From positions 23,314 through 65,750 of the forward strand of contig MHMS01000025.1 of the NCBI GenBank assembly GCA_001821615.1: a stretch of DNA of 42,437 bases, given 5' to 3'. Under the pieces are notes generated by a model. It did not search any database. It had not been told where the DNA came from and worked only from the letters and a program-made list of their open reading frames with translations. The stretch comes from Candidatus Niyogibacteria bacterium RIFCSPLOWO2_12_FULL_41_13. GTDB taxonomy: Bacteria > Patescibacteriota > Minisyncoccia > 2-12-FULL-41-13. Positions 28,807 to 37,244 of this stretch are shown here, one piece after another (position 1 is the stretch's first letter; every line of letters starts with the position of its first letter). Both the position numbers and the translations under genes were made by a program.

Positions 28807-29283
28807 TTATATATCAGTTAATTTCCAGATACCAGATGGGTATTTAATAAACTCTATCAAAATAGGTTTTCTTATTAAATAAAGATTTTCATTTTGAGAA
28901 TATTTACCTTGATATTGTAGAGATTGTTTTAATAAATTAAGAACATTTTTAATATCTTTTTTTTGAGCATTTTTTAGATCATCTAGCTCCTTTTCTTGTT
29001 TTTCAAGAATAAAATACCTACTCGCCAATTCATAATCTCCTTTTTCCACCGCCTCAATAAACATTTGAAGTGTTTTCTGCGGAGTTTTGCCGCCATAGGT
29101 GTCGGCCATTAGTTTTTGCCTTTCTGTTTCTTCTTGCTTTTTGATTCCTTCTTGAAATTTTTTCAGCGCGCGCTTTTGCTGAAATTTTTTGTAATAAACA
29201 TAGGAATAAACGCCAGCGTTAAATCCGCCGTAAAGAACGCCAAGAGCGACAATTATTAAACCAAAAAATTTTATAACTTTCAT
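28807..29283 (-). CDS. TM-anchored protein with possible NTF2/DUF4878-like domain
   Basis: 158 aa; N-terminal TM; GGKTPQKTLQMFIEAVEKGDYELASRYFI. Confidence 0.6.
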   Translation of the reverse strand: MKVIKFFGLIIVALGVLYGGFNAGVYSYVYYKKFQQKRALKKFQEGIKKQEETERQKLMADTYGGKTPQKTLQMFIEAVEKGDYELASRYFILEKQEKELDDLKNAQKKDIKNVLNLLKQSLQYQGKYSQNENLYLIRKPILIEFIKYPSGIWKLTDI

Positions 29284-29411
29284 ATTATCAAACCCTTTTC
29301 CATATCAAGCCAATAGACGCCGATTAGTCCGATTATAAACCCAACTGCGAAAACAATAATTAAAAATAAAACTACTTTTCGCGTGAAAATTTGTTCAAGA
29401 AAATTGGCCAT
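29280..29411 (-). CDS. 43-aa single-TM protein (not in supplied ORF track)
   Basis: translates MANFLEQIFTRKVVLFLIIVFAVGFIIGLIGVYWLDMEKGLII*; ATGA overlap with the next gene. Confidence 0.65.
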   Translation of the reverse strand: MANFLEQIFTRKVVLFLIIVFAVGFIIGLIGVYWLDMEKGLII

Positions 29412-29467
29412 CACAAGAGAATTATACAAGAAATTTATAATCATCGGCAAATGTGGATATTTTAATA

Positions 29468-29590
29468 TCAGGCGTTGAATCTTAACAAGAGTTTGTCTCG
29501 GACATTCTCTCGGATAAATGTCTAAGACAAATGTCTAAGACAATGTCTGAGACAATGTCTGAAACTATTGAGGTTGAACCTCAATAGTTT
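29468..29590. repeat. 123-bp direct repeat, copy 1 (TGTCTNAGACA array plus hairpin)
   Basis: tcaggcgttgaatctta...aaactattgaggttgaacctcaatagttt; gap-free alignment to 30171-30293. Confidence 0.9.
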
Positions 29591-29676
29591 GAGTGGTTTG
29601 TGTTCGTTCAACGCTGAGCCAAACACTTTATCAAAAATGACAAACCCAACATCGAAGATAAAAAGTGGAATAAGTA

Positions 29677-30027
29677 TCATAATTTTCTTTTAGAGGTCTT
29701 TATAGTTATCAGAGCGGCTATTACAACCACAGCAACAAAAATTAAAATTGACACAGTTCCGACTTTCATAGTTGAATCATTTAGCACTTGGTCTTGGTTG
29801 GTTTGCTGAGACTTTAGCGCTTCAATTTCTGATTTTAGTTCGTTATTCTCTTGATACAATTTTGAACTAGATTGCTGTTGTTGAAGAATCTGATTTTGCT
29901 GTTTCAAAAAATAAGCTTGCCTACACGACTGAAATGCTACTGGGTCAGAAGAACGACACCCAGTTTCTAAATCTGTTTGCCATCGTGGGGAGAAATTTAC
30001 GAAATCTCGTTTTTTTATTTCCTCCAT
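29677..30027 (-). CDS. Tail-anchored coiled-coil hypothetical protein
   Basis: 116 aa; Q-rich coiled coil then VGTVSILIFVAVVVIAALITI TM; SD GGAGG overlaps start. Confidence 0.65.
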   Translation of the reverse strand: MEEIKKRDFVNFSPRWQTDLETGCRSSDPVAFQSCRQAYFLKQQNQILQQQQSSSKLYQENNELKSEIEALKSQQTNQDQVLNDSTMKVGTVSILIFVAVVVIAALITIKTSKRKL

Positions 30028-30049
30028 ATTGATAGTTTGGTTAATTGAG

Positions 30050-30074
30050 ACTATCGAGGTTCAACCTCAATAGT
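30050..30074. repeat. Hairpin, GAGGTTNAACCTC family (imperfect stem)
   Basis: actatcgaggttcaacctcaatagt. Confidence 0.75.
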
Positions 30075-30136
30075 TTGAATTTTTTGTAAATTGGTTTCAT
30101 AGACCTAATTATAAAAAATATAAAAGGAATAAACAA

Positions 30137-30167
30137 TAATCTGCGGAGGTTTAACCTCCGCAGATTA
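30137..30167. repeat. Hairpin, GAGGTTNAACCTC family (GC-rich stem variant)
   Basis: taatctgcggaggtttaacctccgcagatta, perfect 15-bp arms. Confidence 0.85.
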
Positions 30168-30170
30168 ATG

Positions 30171-30293
30171 TCAGGCGTTGAATCTTAATAAGAATTTGTC
30201 TCGGACATTCTCTTGGACAAATGTCTAAGATAAATGTCTAAGACAATGTCTAAGACAATGTTTGAAACTATTGAGGTTTAACCTCAATAGTTT
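30171..30293. repeat. 123-bp direct repeat, copy 2
   Basis: tcaggcgttgaatctta...aaactattgaggtttaacctcaatagttt. Confidence 0.9.
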
Positions 30294-30303
30294 GATTAAT
30301 AAA

Positions 30304-30334
30304 ATAAAAACAGGGGCGATAATTGGGCGCCCCT
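30304..30334 (-). terminator. Terminator of the 30335-30748 gene
   Basis: minus strand AGGGGCG-loop-CGCCCCT followed by GTTTTTATTTTA. Confidence 0.75.
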
Positions 30335-30748
30335 TTATTTTCCAAGCTGAATTTTTGCAAGTTGCTGACTTAAAGTATCAGCTATTTCTAAATTATTAAA
30401 CTTTGAGCCAGTTGCCGGAGAATAAATATAAAGACCTTTATTTATCTTCGGTTCTAAAAATGGCAATCCGCGAATAAGAGTAGCGGGCCAGAACGATACC
30501 TTGTGTTCGCTTACCATTGCTAAGCAATCAGGGCTGAATTGGTAAATTTCAACTTGGTAAATTTCAACTCGGACGCTTTTTCTGACATCAAGATGCGGTG
30601 TAGGCAAACCCCTTGTTGTTTTTTTGGTCTGTTGCAAAATTTCTAAATAAGCCGCTTTTTGTTTTTCGAATTCGTCCCAGAAAATATACCAATACACATC
30701 CCAAAATCTATCGATGATTTTTTTGCGCATCGGGTTTTCTTGGCTCAT
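30335..30748 (-). CDS. Hypothetical protein
   Basis: 137-aa ORF with SD (AAAGGGG) upstream and a terminator downstream. Confidence 0.65.
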   Translation of the reverse strand: MSQENPMRKKIIDRFWDVYWYIFWDEFEKQKAAYLEILQQTKKTTRGLPTPHLDVRKSVRVEIYQVEIYQFSPDCLAMVSEHKVSFWPATLIRGLPFLEPKINKGLYIYSPATGSKFNNLEIADTLSQQLAKIQLGK

Positions 30749-30826
30749 TTTAACCCCTTTCTTTAAAAAGACCTGTTTATTTTCTATCTAAAACTTATCA
30801 AAATCAACAATTTTTGCAAGAATCGG

Positions 30827-30864
30827 CAACTATTCCAATATTCTTAAGAATATTGGAATAGTTG
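30827..30864. repeat. 38-bp perfect palindrome in a divergent intergenic region
   Basis: caactattccaatattcttaagaatattggaatagttg. Confidence 0.92.
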
Positions 30865-30942
30865 TTTTCAAAAATATTTTTTTTGTGATAATGTTAGGTT
30901 GGATTTGTATTTGCGGAATTTGCCGGAAAGGAGGTTCTATAG

Positions 30943-31308
30943 ATGCGTCCCAAAGAATTATTAGGCGTTCCTTTTATTTTATCAGAAGAAATTTTTTCTT
31001 TATTCCTGGATTCTTTGGACGGATTTAGGGAAAAAGGGAATTTCCACTTGTGTCCGTTTTGCCAAGAAAATACCATGATTAAAATCCATGAGATTCATCC
31101 ATTTTATCGATGTCCGATTGGCCATCCTGAATTGAAATTATTTTTCCCCGGAACGATAGAATTAAGAAAAAAACATGAAGGGTTGGGATTTTTTTGTTTC
31201 TGCTATTATTCAACCAAGGAAGAATTTCTTGAATTGATGGAAAAAGAGCGTTCCGGCGATTTTAAATATCAGTCAAACGCTCACTATATTTGCCTTGACA
31301 AGATTTAA
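30943..31308 (+). CDS. Small Cys-rich protein, possible zinc-ribbon
   Basis: 121 aa; CPFCQEN...YRCPIGH; strong SD GGAAAGGAGG. Confidence 0.65.
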   Translation: MRPKELLGVPFILSEEIFSLFLDSLDGFREKGNFHLCPFCQENTMIKIHEIHPFYRCPIGHPELKLFFPGTIELRKKHEGLGFFCFCYYSTKEEFLELMEKERSGDFKYQSNAHYICLDKI

Positions 31309-31330
31309 ATCAAATCAAGGCGTTTTTTTT
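31292..31330 (+). terminator. Rho-independent terminator
   Basis: gccttga...tcaaggc followed by gtttttttt. Confidence 0.75.
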
Positions 31331-31376
31331 GCAAAAAAACAGGGAAGTTTTTTGCTTCTTTAATTTAGAAAATAAT

Positions 31377-32246
31377 TCAACGGAATAATTTTTTGAGTTC
31401 CAATAATAGCGGGGCGGCTAAAAAAATTGACGAATAGGTGCCCAACACTATTCCCAAAACCAAAGTCAAAACAAAAAATTTAATCGTTTCTCCGCCAAGG
31501 ATGATAATCGGAGTTATTACCAAGAGCGTGCCCATGCCGGTGTTGAGCGACCTTATATAGGTTTGTCTTAAACTTTCCCCGATGATATTTGAAAATTCTT
31601 CCCTGCTGGATTTCATCAGATTTTCTCTAATTCTGTCAAAAATGATGATTCGGTCGTTGATTGAGTAGCCGATAACCGCGAGAATGGCGGCGATAAAAGG
31701 AAGCCCCACTTCAACTTGATGATACCTTCCAAGATAAGCGAATACTCCCAAGACAACAATGATGTCAAAAATTAGAGTGATGATTGTGATAAAACCATAA
31801 CTCCAGGAAGTGAAAATATAAGAAATCTGGCGAAAAGCGATTGCCATATAGATAATCATCAAGACAAGAGAAATTATTATCGCAAGCGCCGCTTTGTTTT
31901 TAAGCTCTTTTCCGATGACCGGGCCGATTGAATCAAATCTTAGTTCTTCTTTCGGGTTTAAATTTTTGACGATTTCTTCGTGGGCGTTCTGGTCAATGTC
32001 CTTGAAGCGAAGAATATAAGTCGCGTTTTCGCTTTTTTTGATTTCAACTTCCCCCAAATTGAAATTTTTTAACTTTTCCCGGATTTCGTTTTCTTGGATT
32101 TCTGAATCAAATTTAATTTCCATTAAACTGCCTCCGGTAAAATCTATCGCCGGACGCACGCCGTAGTTTATAAAGAAAAACAAGGCGGCGATAAAGGTAA
32201 GGCCGGAAAAGATGTAAAATATTTTTCTGTAATTGACCACAAACAT
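31377..32246 (-). CDS. secF: Protein translocase subunit SecF
   Basis: RPAIDFTGGSLMEI, GYSINDRIIIFDRIREN. Confidence 0.96.
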   Translation of the reverse strand: MFVVNYRKIFYIFSGLTFIAALFFFINYGVRPAIDFTGGSLMEIKFDSEIQENEIREKLKNFNLGEVEIKKSENATYILRFKDIDQNAHEEIVKNLNPKEELRFDSIGPVIGKELKNKAALAIIISLVLMIIYMAIAFRQISYIFTSWSYGFITIITLIFDIIVVLGVFAYLGRYHQVEVGLPFIAAILAVIGYSINDRIIIFDRIRENLMKSSREEFSNIIGESLRQTYIRSLNTGMGTLLVITPIIILGGETIKFFVLTLVLGIVLGTYSSIFLAAPLLLELKKLFR

Positions 32247-32250
32247 AATT

Positions 32251-33546
32251 TTATCTGTTTAAAGCGCGAAGATAAATTTTCGTAAGCCAGACCCCGCTTA
32301 ACATGCTCGTTGCCACCCCGATTATTAAAGTCAAGGCAAATCCCTTAATGGCGCTTGTGCCAAGCCAAAACAGCACTATCCCGATAAAAATGGTTGTAAG
32401 GTTGCTGTCAAAAATAGCGTTCCACGCCCGTTTGAATCCGTCTTCAACCGCGATTGTTTTTGTTTTGCCGGCCTTTAATTCTTCTTTGGTTCTTTCAAAA
32501 ATCAAAACATTAGCGTCAAGGGCCATTCCCAAAGACATTAAAAATCCAATCAATCCGGCAAGCGTCAGAGTGACGGGAATGAGTTTAAAGAGCAAAAGCG
32601 TGAAGCCGAAATAAAATAAAAGCGCGAAGAGAGCGATTAATCCGAGGAGCCGGTAGTATGCCAGGAAATACAAAGATAAAAGCGAAAGGCCGATTAATCC
32701 CGCTTTAATTGAATCATTGATTGAATCTTGGCCGAGCGTCGGTCCAACCCTTTCTTGACTTACGAGTTTTATTGGAATCGGAAGGGCGCCGGAATTTAGC
32801 CGTTGGACGAGAAGTTTAGCTTCTTTTGGCGTGAATTTTCCCGTAATTTGGGCTTTGCCGCCGATTATTTCTTCGCGCACAACCGGAACGCTTATTGGAA
32901 CTCCATCCAGATAAATCGCAACCGGTTTTCCGACATTTTCTTTTGTTATTTTTGCGAAAATTTCCTTGCCGGTTTCGTCAAATTCCAAAGAAATAATCGG
33001 TTCAAAAGTCGTCTCATCAAATTGCAGAGTTGATTTTTTCAAAAATCGGCCGGTTAGCGCCGCGCTTATGAAATACGGGTCTTCGTTTAATCTCTGGTTT
33101 TGTTTTTGCGATTCTAAAATTATTTTTGTTTCTTCTTCGGTTCTTTGGGTTTTGAATTCAAGATAAGGTGTCTCACCGATCATTTTTATCGCTTCGTCAA
33201 TATTATAGACGCCGGCAAGCTCAACAATCAGCCGCCGTTCTTTGTCTTTTTTCTGGACCTGGACAATCGGTTCGCGCACGCCGAACAAATTAACTCTTCT
33301 TTCGATGACATCTCGCAGTCCGCTCATCGCCGAGTCAATTTCTCTTCCTTTTACAACGGATAAATCCGCTTGATAGATCAGATGGCTTCCGCCTTGCAAA
33401 TCAAGCCCGAGTTTGAAAGGAAATTTGGCGAATTTGCCCGCCAAAAATTGGTTTTTTAACAAAAATGGAGAAAGATGAAAATAAAGAAGAAAAACGGTCA
33501 ACAACAGAAAAGCGGCTGATAGAAAATAGTATTTTCTTTTTGGCAT
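32251..33546 (-). CDS. secD: Protein translocase subunit SecD
   Basis: KLGLDLQGGSHLIYQAD, GMALDANVLIFERTKEEL; start at MPKRKYYFL (33546) preferred. Confidence 0.96.
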   Translation of the reverse strand: MPKRKYYFLSAAFLLLTVFLLYFHLSPFLLKNQFLAGKFAKFPFKLGLDLQGGSHLIYQADLSVVKGREIDSAMSGLRDVIERRVNLFGVREPIVQVQKKDKERRLIVELAGVYNIDEAIKMIGETPYLEFKTQRTEEETKIILESQKQNQRLNEDPYFISAALTGRFLKKSTLQFDETTFEPIISLEFDETGKEIFAKITKENVGKPVAIYLDGVPISVPVVREEIIGGKAQITGKFTPKEAKLLVQRLNSGALPIPIKLVSQERVGPTLGQDSINDSIKAGLIGLSLLSLYFLAYYRLLGLIALFALLFYFGFTLLLFKLIPVTLTLAGLIGFLMSLGMALDANVLIFERTKEELKAGKTKTIAVEDGFKRAWNAIFDSNLTTIFIGIVLFWLGTSAIKGFALTLIIGVATSMLSGVWLTKIYLRALNR

Positions 33547-33631
33547 AAGGCGAAAAATTGGATATTCGCAATATATCATAAAAACCAAAAAGTTTCAAAA
33601 TTTTCAAGATTTGTGATAAATTATTCAAATC

Positions 33632-34933
33632 GTGATAGCGCGATTTTTGAAGGACAAATTTTTTCAGAACAGTTTTATTTATGTAAGCGGCACTCTTTTT
33701 GCCGGTTCGCTCGGATATCTTTTTCATTTTTTGATTTCCAGAAAGCTTTCAGTGGCGGAATACGGCGAACTTCAGGGTCTTTTGGCTCTTCTGGGCATTG
33801 TCGGAGTCTTTTCTTCGTCTCTTTCTTATTTTGTCATTAAGTATTCGTCGGCTTTCGCGAAGCAAAACGATTTTGGCGCCACCCGGGCGTTCATTGAATG
33901 GGTGAATTCCCAAATTCACAAATTAGTTATCGCTTTTTTGGTTTTGTTCGTTTTAGCAAGCCCGTTTATTCACAATTATCTCAAACTTTCCGATTTTGTC
34001 GGCATCATTGCCGTCGGCTTTGCGATTGTTTTTGGCATTTTAACGACTGTTTACGCCGCCGCTTTCGCCGGCTGGCAGGATTTTTTGCTTGTCAATGTCA
34101 TTGGCGCTTTCGGTTCTCTTTTAAAACTGTTTTTCGGCTTGCTTATCGCGATTTTTTTGGCAAAAGCGTCGTTCGTGATTTTTTCCGTTTTTATCGCCGC
34201 CGCGGGCGGATGGTTTTTGGCGAGGTTTTTCGCTAAAAAAAAATTTTTCAAAGGACCGGCGGAAAAAATTGATTGGAAAGAAAAATATTTTCCGGATTTA
34301 AAAATCAGAGAAATAGTTTTTCCGATTTTTATTTTTTCATTGATGATTGCCTTATTGAGCGACCTTGATGTGCTTCTTGTCAAAAATCTGACCTCGCCGG
34401 AAATTACGGGTTATTTCGGCGCTCTTAAAATTTTAGGAAAAATAATTTTATGGATTAATTTGGCGATTGTGGCCGTGGTTTTACCGGAGGCCTGCGCCGA
34501 AGGACATGCGGGGCAAAATATAAGTTTGAAAAAATTATTAGGCGCTTACGGATTAATTGTTTTTACGAGCGCGTGCGCCACTTTGATTTATTTTTTCTTT
34601 CCGGAATTCACAATCAAGCTTTTCTTTGGAGCCAAATACGCGGTTTTCGGGCCGGACCTGTGGCTCTTCGGAATTATAGCGCTGATTCTTTCTTTATTAA
34701 TGTTTGAGGCGAATATCGCTTACGCCCGCCATGATTTTAAAATTTCTTACATTCTCGGATTTTCAGCCTTACTGATGACAATCTTTATATATTTATTTCA
34801 CGAAACGATTCGCCAGACGGCGCTCGGCATTATTTTCGCGGTTTTTATCGGCTATTTTTTCGCCCTTATTTTGAATTTGATTCACAGAAAAAGAGAAGAA
34901 GTTGACAGATTTGTCGCCCTTGATATTCCGTAA
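33632..34933 (+). CDS. Oligosaccharide flippase family protein
   Basis: 433 aa, GTG start; Wzx/MATE-like ISRKLSVAEYGELQGLLALLG; many TM segments. Confidence 0.85.
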   Translation: MIARFLKDKFFQNSFIYVSGTLFAGSLGYLFHFLISRKLSVAEYGELQGLLALLGIVGVFSSSLSYFVIKYSSAFAKQNDFGATRAFIEWVNSQIHKLVIAFLVLFVLASPFIHNYLKLSDFVGIIAVGFAIVFGILTTVYAAAFAGWQDFLLVNVIGAFGSLLKLFFGLLIAIFLAKASFVIFSVFIAAAGGWFLARFFAKKKFFKGPAEKIDWKEKYFPDLKIREIVFPIFIFSLMIALLSDLDVLLVKNLTSPEITGYFGALKILGKIILWINLAIVAVVLPEACAEGHAGQNISLKKLLGAYGLIVFTSACATLIYFFFPEFTIKLFFGAKYAVFGPDLWLFGIIALILSLLMFEANIAYARHDFKISYILGFSALLMTIFIYLFHETIRQTALGIIFAVFIGYFFALILNLIHRKREEVDRFVALDIP

Positions 34934-34959
34934 ATAAAAGTTTATAAAGTTGTAAAGTT

Positions 34960-35937
34960 ATGGCAAAAGGAAAAAAATTAATTTCCGTGATAATACCGGT
35001 TTATAATGAAGAAAAAAACATTCTTTTGATTTATAACGAGATTAAAAAAGTTTGGGAAAATTTAGCGGAAAATTACGATTACGAGCTGATTTTTGTCAAT
35101 GATTGCAGTCAAGATAAAAGCGGAGAGGAGATAGAAAAAATCGCGGAGGGCGATAAACAAGTGAAGCATTTGGAATTTTCGCGGAATTTCGGAAAAGAAA
35201 TCGCCACTTCGGCCGGATTGCATCACGCGCTTGGCGAGGCGGCGATTATGATTGACGCCGACCTTCAGCATCCCTCGGAATTTATTCCCGAATTCGTTGA
35301 AAAATGGGAAAACGGCGCTCCGGTGGTCGTAGGCATAAGGGAAAAAAATAAAGGAGAAGAATTGTTTAAACGAATCGGCTCGGCGTTGTTTTATAGAATA
35401 ATGAATCTTATCGGCGAAACTCAAATTATTCCCAACGCCACCGATTTCAGATTGCTTGACAGAAAAGTCATTGAAGAATTTAAAAAATTCACGGAAAGAA
35501 ACAGGATTACAAGAGCGCTTGTGGATTGGCTCGGATTTGAAATAGCGCGCGTTTATTTCCGCGCCAACGAAAGAAAATCGGGAAAAGCGGGATACAACTA
35601 TTTAAAATTGATTAAACTCGCGCTTTCGTCTTTTGTTTCCCATAGCTTATTTCCGCTGAAATTAGCCGGCTATCTCGGAATTTTTATTACCGTTTTTTCA
35701 ACATTTCTGGGATTATTTGTTATAATTGAACAAATTATTTTAAAAGACCCTCTTGGCGTAAGGTTTTCCGGCACAGCCATGCTTGCGGTGATGATTTTGT
35801 TTTTAGTCGGCGTTATGTTAAGTTCGCTTGGTTTAATCGCCCTGTATATTGCTCATATTCACGACGAAGTGATTAACCGGCCGATGTATGTCATTAAAAA
35901 TCAAAAATCAAAAATAAAAAATCAAAATTATGATTAA
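34960..35937 (+). CDS. GT2 glycosyltransferase (dolichol-phosphate mannosyltransferase-like, two C-terminal TM)
   Basis: SVIIPVYNEEKNILLIYNEI, DADLQHPSEFIPEF, RFSGTAMLAVMILFLVGVMLSSLGLIALYI. Confidence 0.92.
   Translation: MAKGKKLISVIIPVYNEEKNILLIYNEIKKVWENLAENYDYELIFVNDCSQDKSGEEIEKIAEGDKQVKHLEFSRNFGKEIATSAGLHHALGEAAIMIDADLQHPSEFIPEFVEKWENGAPVVVGIREKNKGEELFKRIGSALFYRIMNLIGETQIIPNATDFRLLDRKVIEEFKKFTERNRITRALVDWLGFEIARVYFRANERKSGKAGYNYLKLIKLALSSFVSHSLFPLKLAGYLGIFITVFSTFLGLFVIIEQIILKDPLGVRFSGTAMLAVMILFLVGVMLSSLGLIALYIAHIHDEVINRPMYVIKNQKSKIKNQNYD
35896..35930 (+). repeat. Heptanucleotide array at the 3' end of the GT2 gene
   Basis: aaaaatc, aaaaatc, aaaaata, aaaaatc, aaaatta; encodes KNQKSKIKNQN and runs into the ferredoxin start. 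Confidence 0.8.
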
Positions 35938-36157
35938 AATTATTCACAAAAAGAAAGAATGCATCAGTTGCGGAAGTTGCGCCGTTCTTTGTCCGCAATA
36001 CTTTGAAATGGGAGGGGATAATTTCGCGGAATTAAAAGGAAGCAGATTAAACGGCGCGACCGGAAACCAAGAACTCGAAATTTCGGAAAAAACAAAAGAA
36101 CTTGAGGACGCCGCGCAAAGCTGTCCGGTTCAGATTATTATTTTGGAAGAGAAGTGA
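35930..36157 (+). CDS. 4Fe-4S ferredoxin-like protein
   Basis: CISCGSCAVLCP...AAQSCPVQII. Confidence 0.85.
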   Translation: MIKIIHKKKECISCGSCAVLCPQYFEMGGDNFAELKGSRLNGATGNQELEISEKTKELEDAAQSCPVQIIILEEK

Positions 36158-36162
36158 TTTTT

Positions 36163-36307
36163 ATGCCCAGTAAGACAAAATCAAATGCTAAATCTAATTT
36201 CTTGCCGAGCATAAACATGTATTATTGCCAAATCATATTTAAACATAATAGTCGGATGTTTATTTGCGGATTTAGCAAGAAATATTCGATTTAGTCTTAC
36301 TGGGTAT
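36163..36307. repeat. Inverted-repeat element, family B
   Basis: atgcccagtaagacaaaat (36163-36181) and atttagtcttactgggtat (36289-36307), 17/19 complementary. Confidence 0.85.
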
Positions 36308-37244
36308 GCCAAAAAGAATTTTAGTTACGGGTGGGGCCGGTTTTATCGGCTCGCATTTATGCGAAAGATTGTTGAGCGAAGACAATGAAGTTTTATGTTT
36401 GGATAATTTTTATACAGGAGCGAAAAGAAATATTGAAGAGTTGATGGACAGCAAAAAATTTGAATTGATTCGCCACGATATCACCCTGCCGATTTTGCTT
36501 GAAGTTGACCAGATTTATAACTTAGCTTGTCCGGCCTCGCCGGTTCATTATCAATATAATCCGGTAAAGACGATTAAAACCAATGTTATCGGCGCTTTGA
36601 ATATGCTGGGGCTCGCGAAAAGAGTCAAGGCAAAGATTTTACAAGCGTCAACTTCGGAAGTTTACGGAGACCCGGAAGAGCATCCTCAAAAAGAGAGCTA
36701 TTGGGGACGGGTTAATCCGGTCGGAATCAGGAGTTGTTACGACGAGGGCAAACGTTGCGCCGAAACGCTTTGTATGGATTTTCATCGGCAAAATAAAGTT
36801 GATGTCCGAATTGTCAGAATTTTTAACACCTACGGGCCGAATATGAATCAAAACGACGGCCGGGTTGTGTCTAATTTTATAGTTCAGGCGCTGAAGAATC
36901 AGCCGCTCGCGGTTTATGGCAATGGCAATCAGACAAGGTCATTTCAGTATATTGATGATTTAATTGAGGGAATGATAAGAATGATGGAAAATGAAAGTGG
37001 TTTTATCGGGCCGGTAAATCTCGGCAATCCTGACGAATTTTCTATAAAAGAACTCGCCGAGAAAATATTAAAATTAATTCCTGAAAGCGAAAGCAAAATT
37101 ATTTATAAGCCGCTTCCGCAGGACGACCCAAAGCAAAGACAGCCGGATATAACTTTAGCCAAACAAATGCTTGATTGGGAGCCAAAAATCAAGCTTGAAG
37201 AAGGCCTTAAAAAAACAGTAGAGTATTTCAGGAAAATTTTATGA
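36306..37244 (+). CDS. UDP-glucuronate decarboxylase-like extended SDR (UDP-xylose synthase)
   Basis: [65 protein letters not shown]. Confidence 0.9.
   Translation: MPKRILVTGGAGFIGSHLCERLLSEDNEVLCLDNFYTGAKRNIEELMDSKKFELIRHDITLPILLEVDQIYNLACPASPVHYQYNPVKTIKTNVIGALNMLGLAKRVKAKILQASTSEVYGDPEEHPQKESYWGRVNPVGIRSCYDEGKRCAETLCMDFHRQNKVDVRIVRIFNTYGPNMNQNDGRVVSNFIVQALKNQPLAVYGNGNQTRSFQYIDDLIEGMIRMMENESGFIGPVNLGNPDEFSIKELAEKILKLIPESESKIIYKPLPQDDPKQRQPDITLAKQMLDWEPKIKLEEGLKKTVEYFRKIL

Noticed and set aside
29494-29562. TGTCTAAGACAA array considered as a CRISPR
   Set aside because: Units are about 12-13 bp and nearly contiguous, with no unique spacers and no cas genes in the window.
29468-30293. Direct repeats around small genes considered as integron attC sites and gene cassettes
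   Set aside because: No integrase in the window. GTTRRRY-like matches exist but are too short to be meaningful, and the 7219/7921, 12944/13406 and 29468/30171 repeats do not share sequence.
30827-30864. 38-bp palindrome as a rho-independent terminator
   Set aside because: It lies between divergent genes so no upstream transcript needs ending there; the stem is AT-rich and no T-run directly follows.
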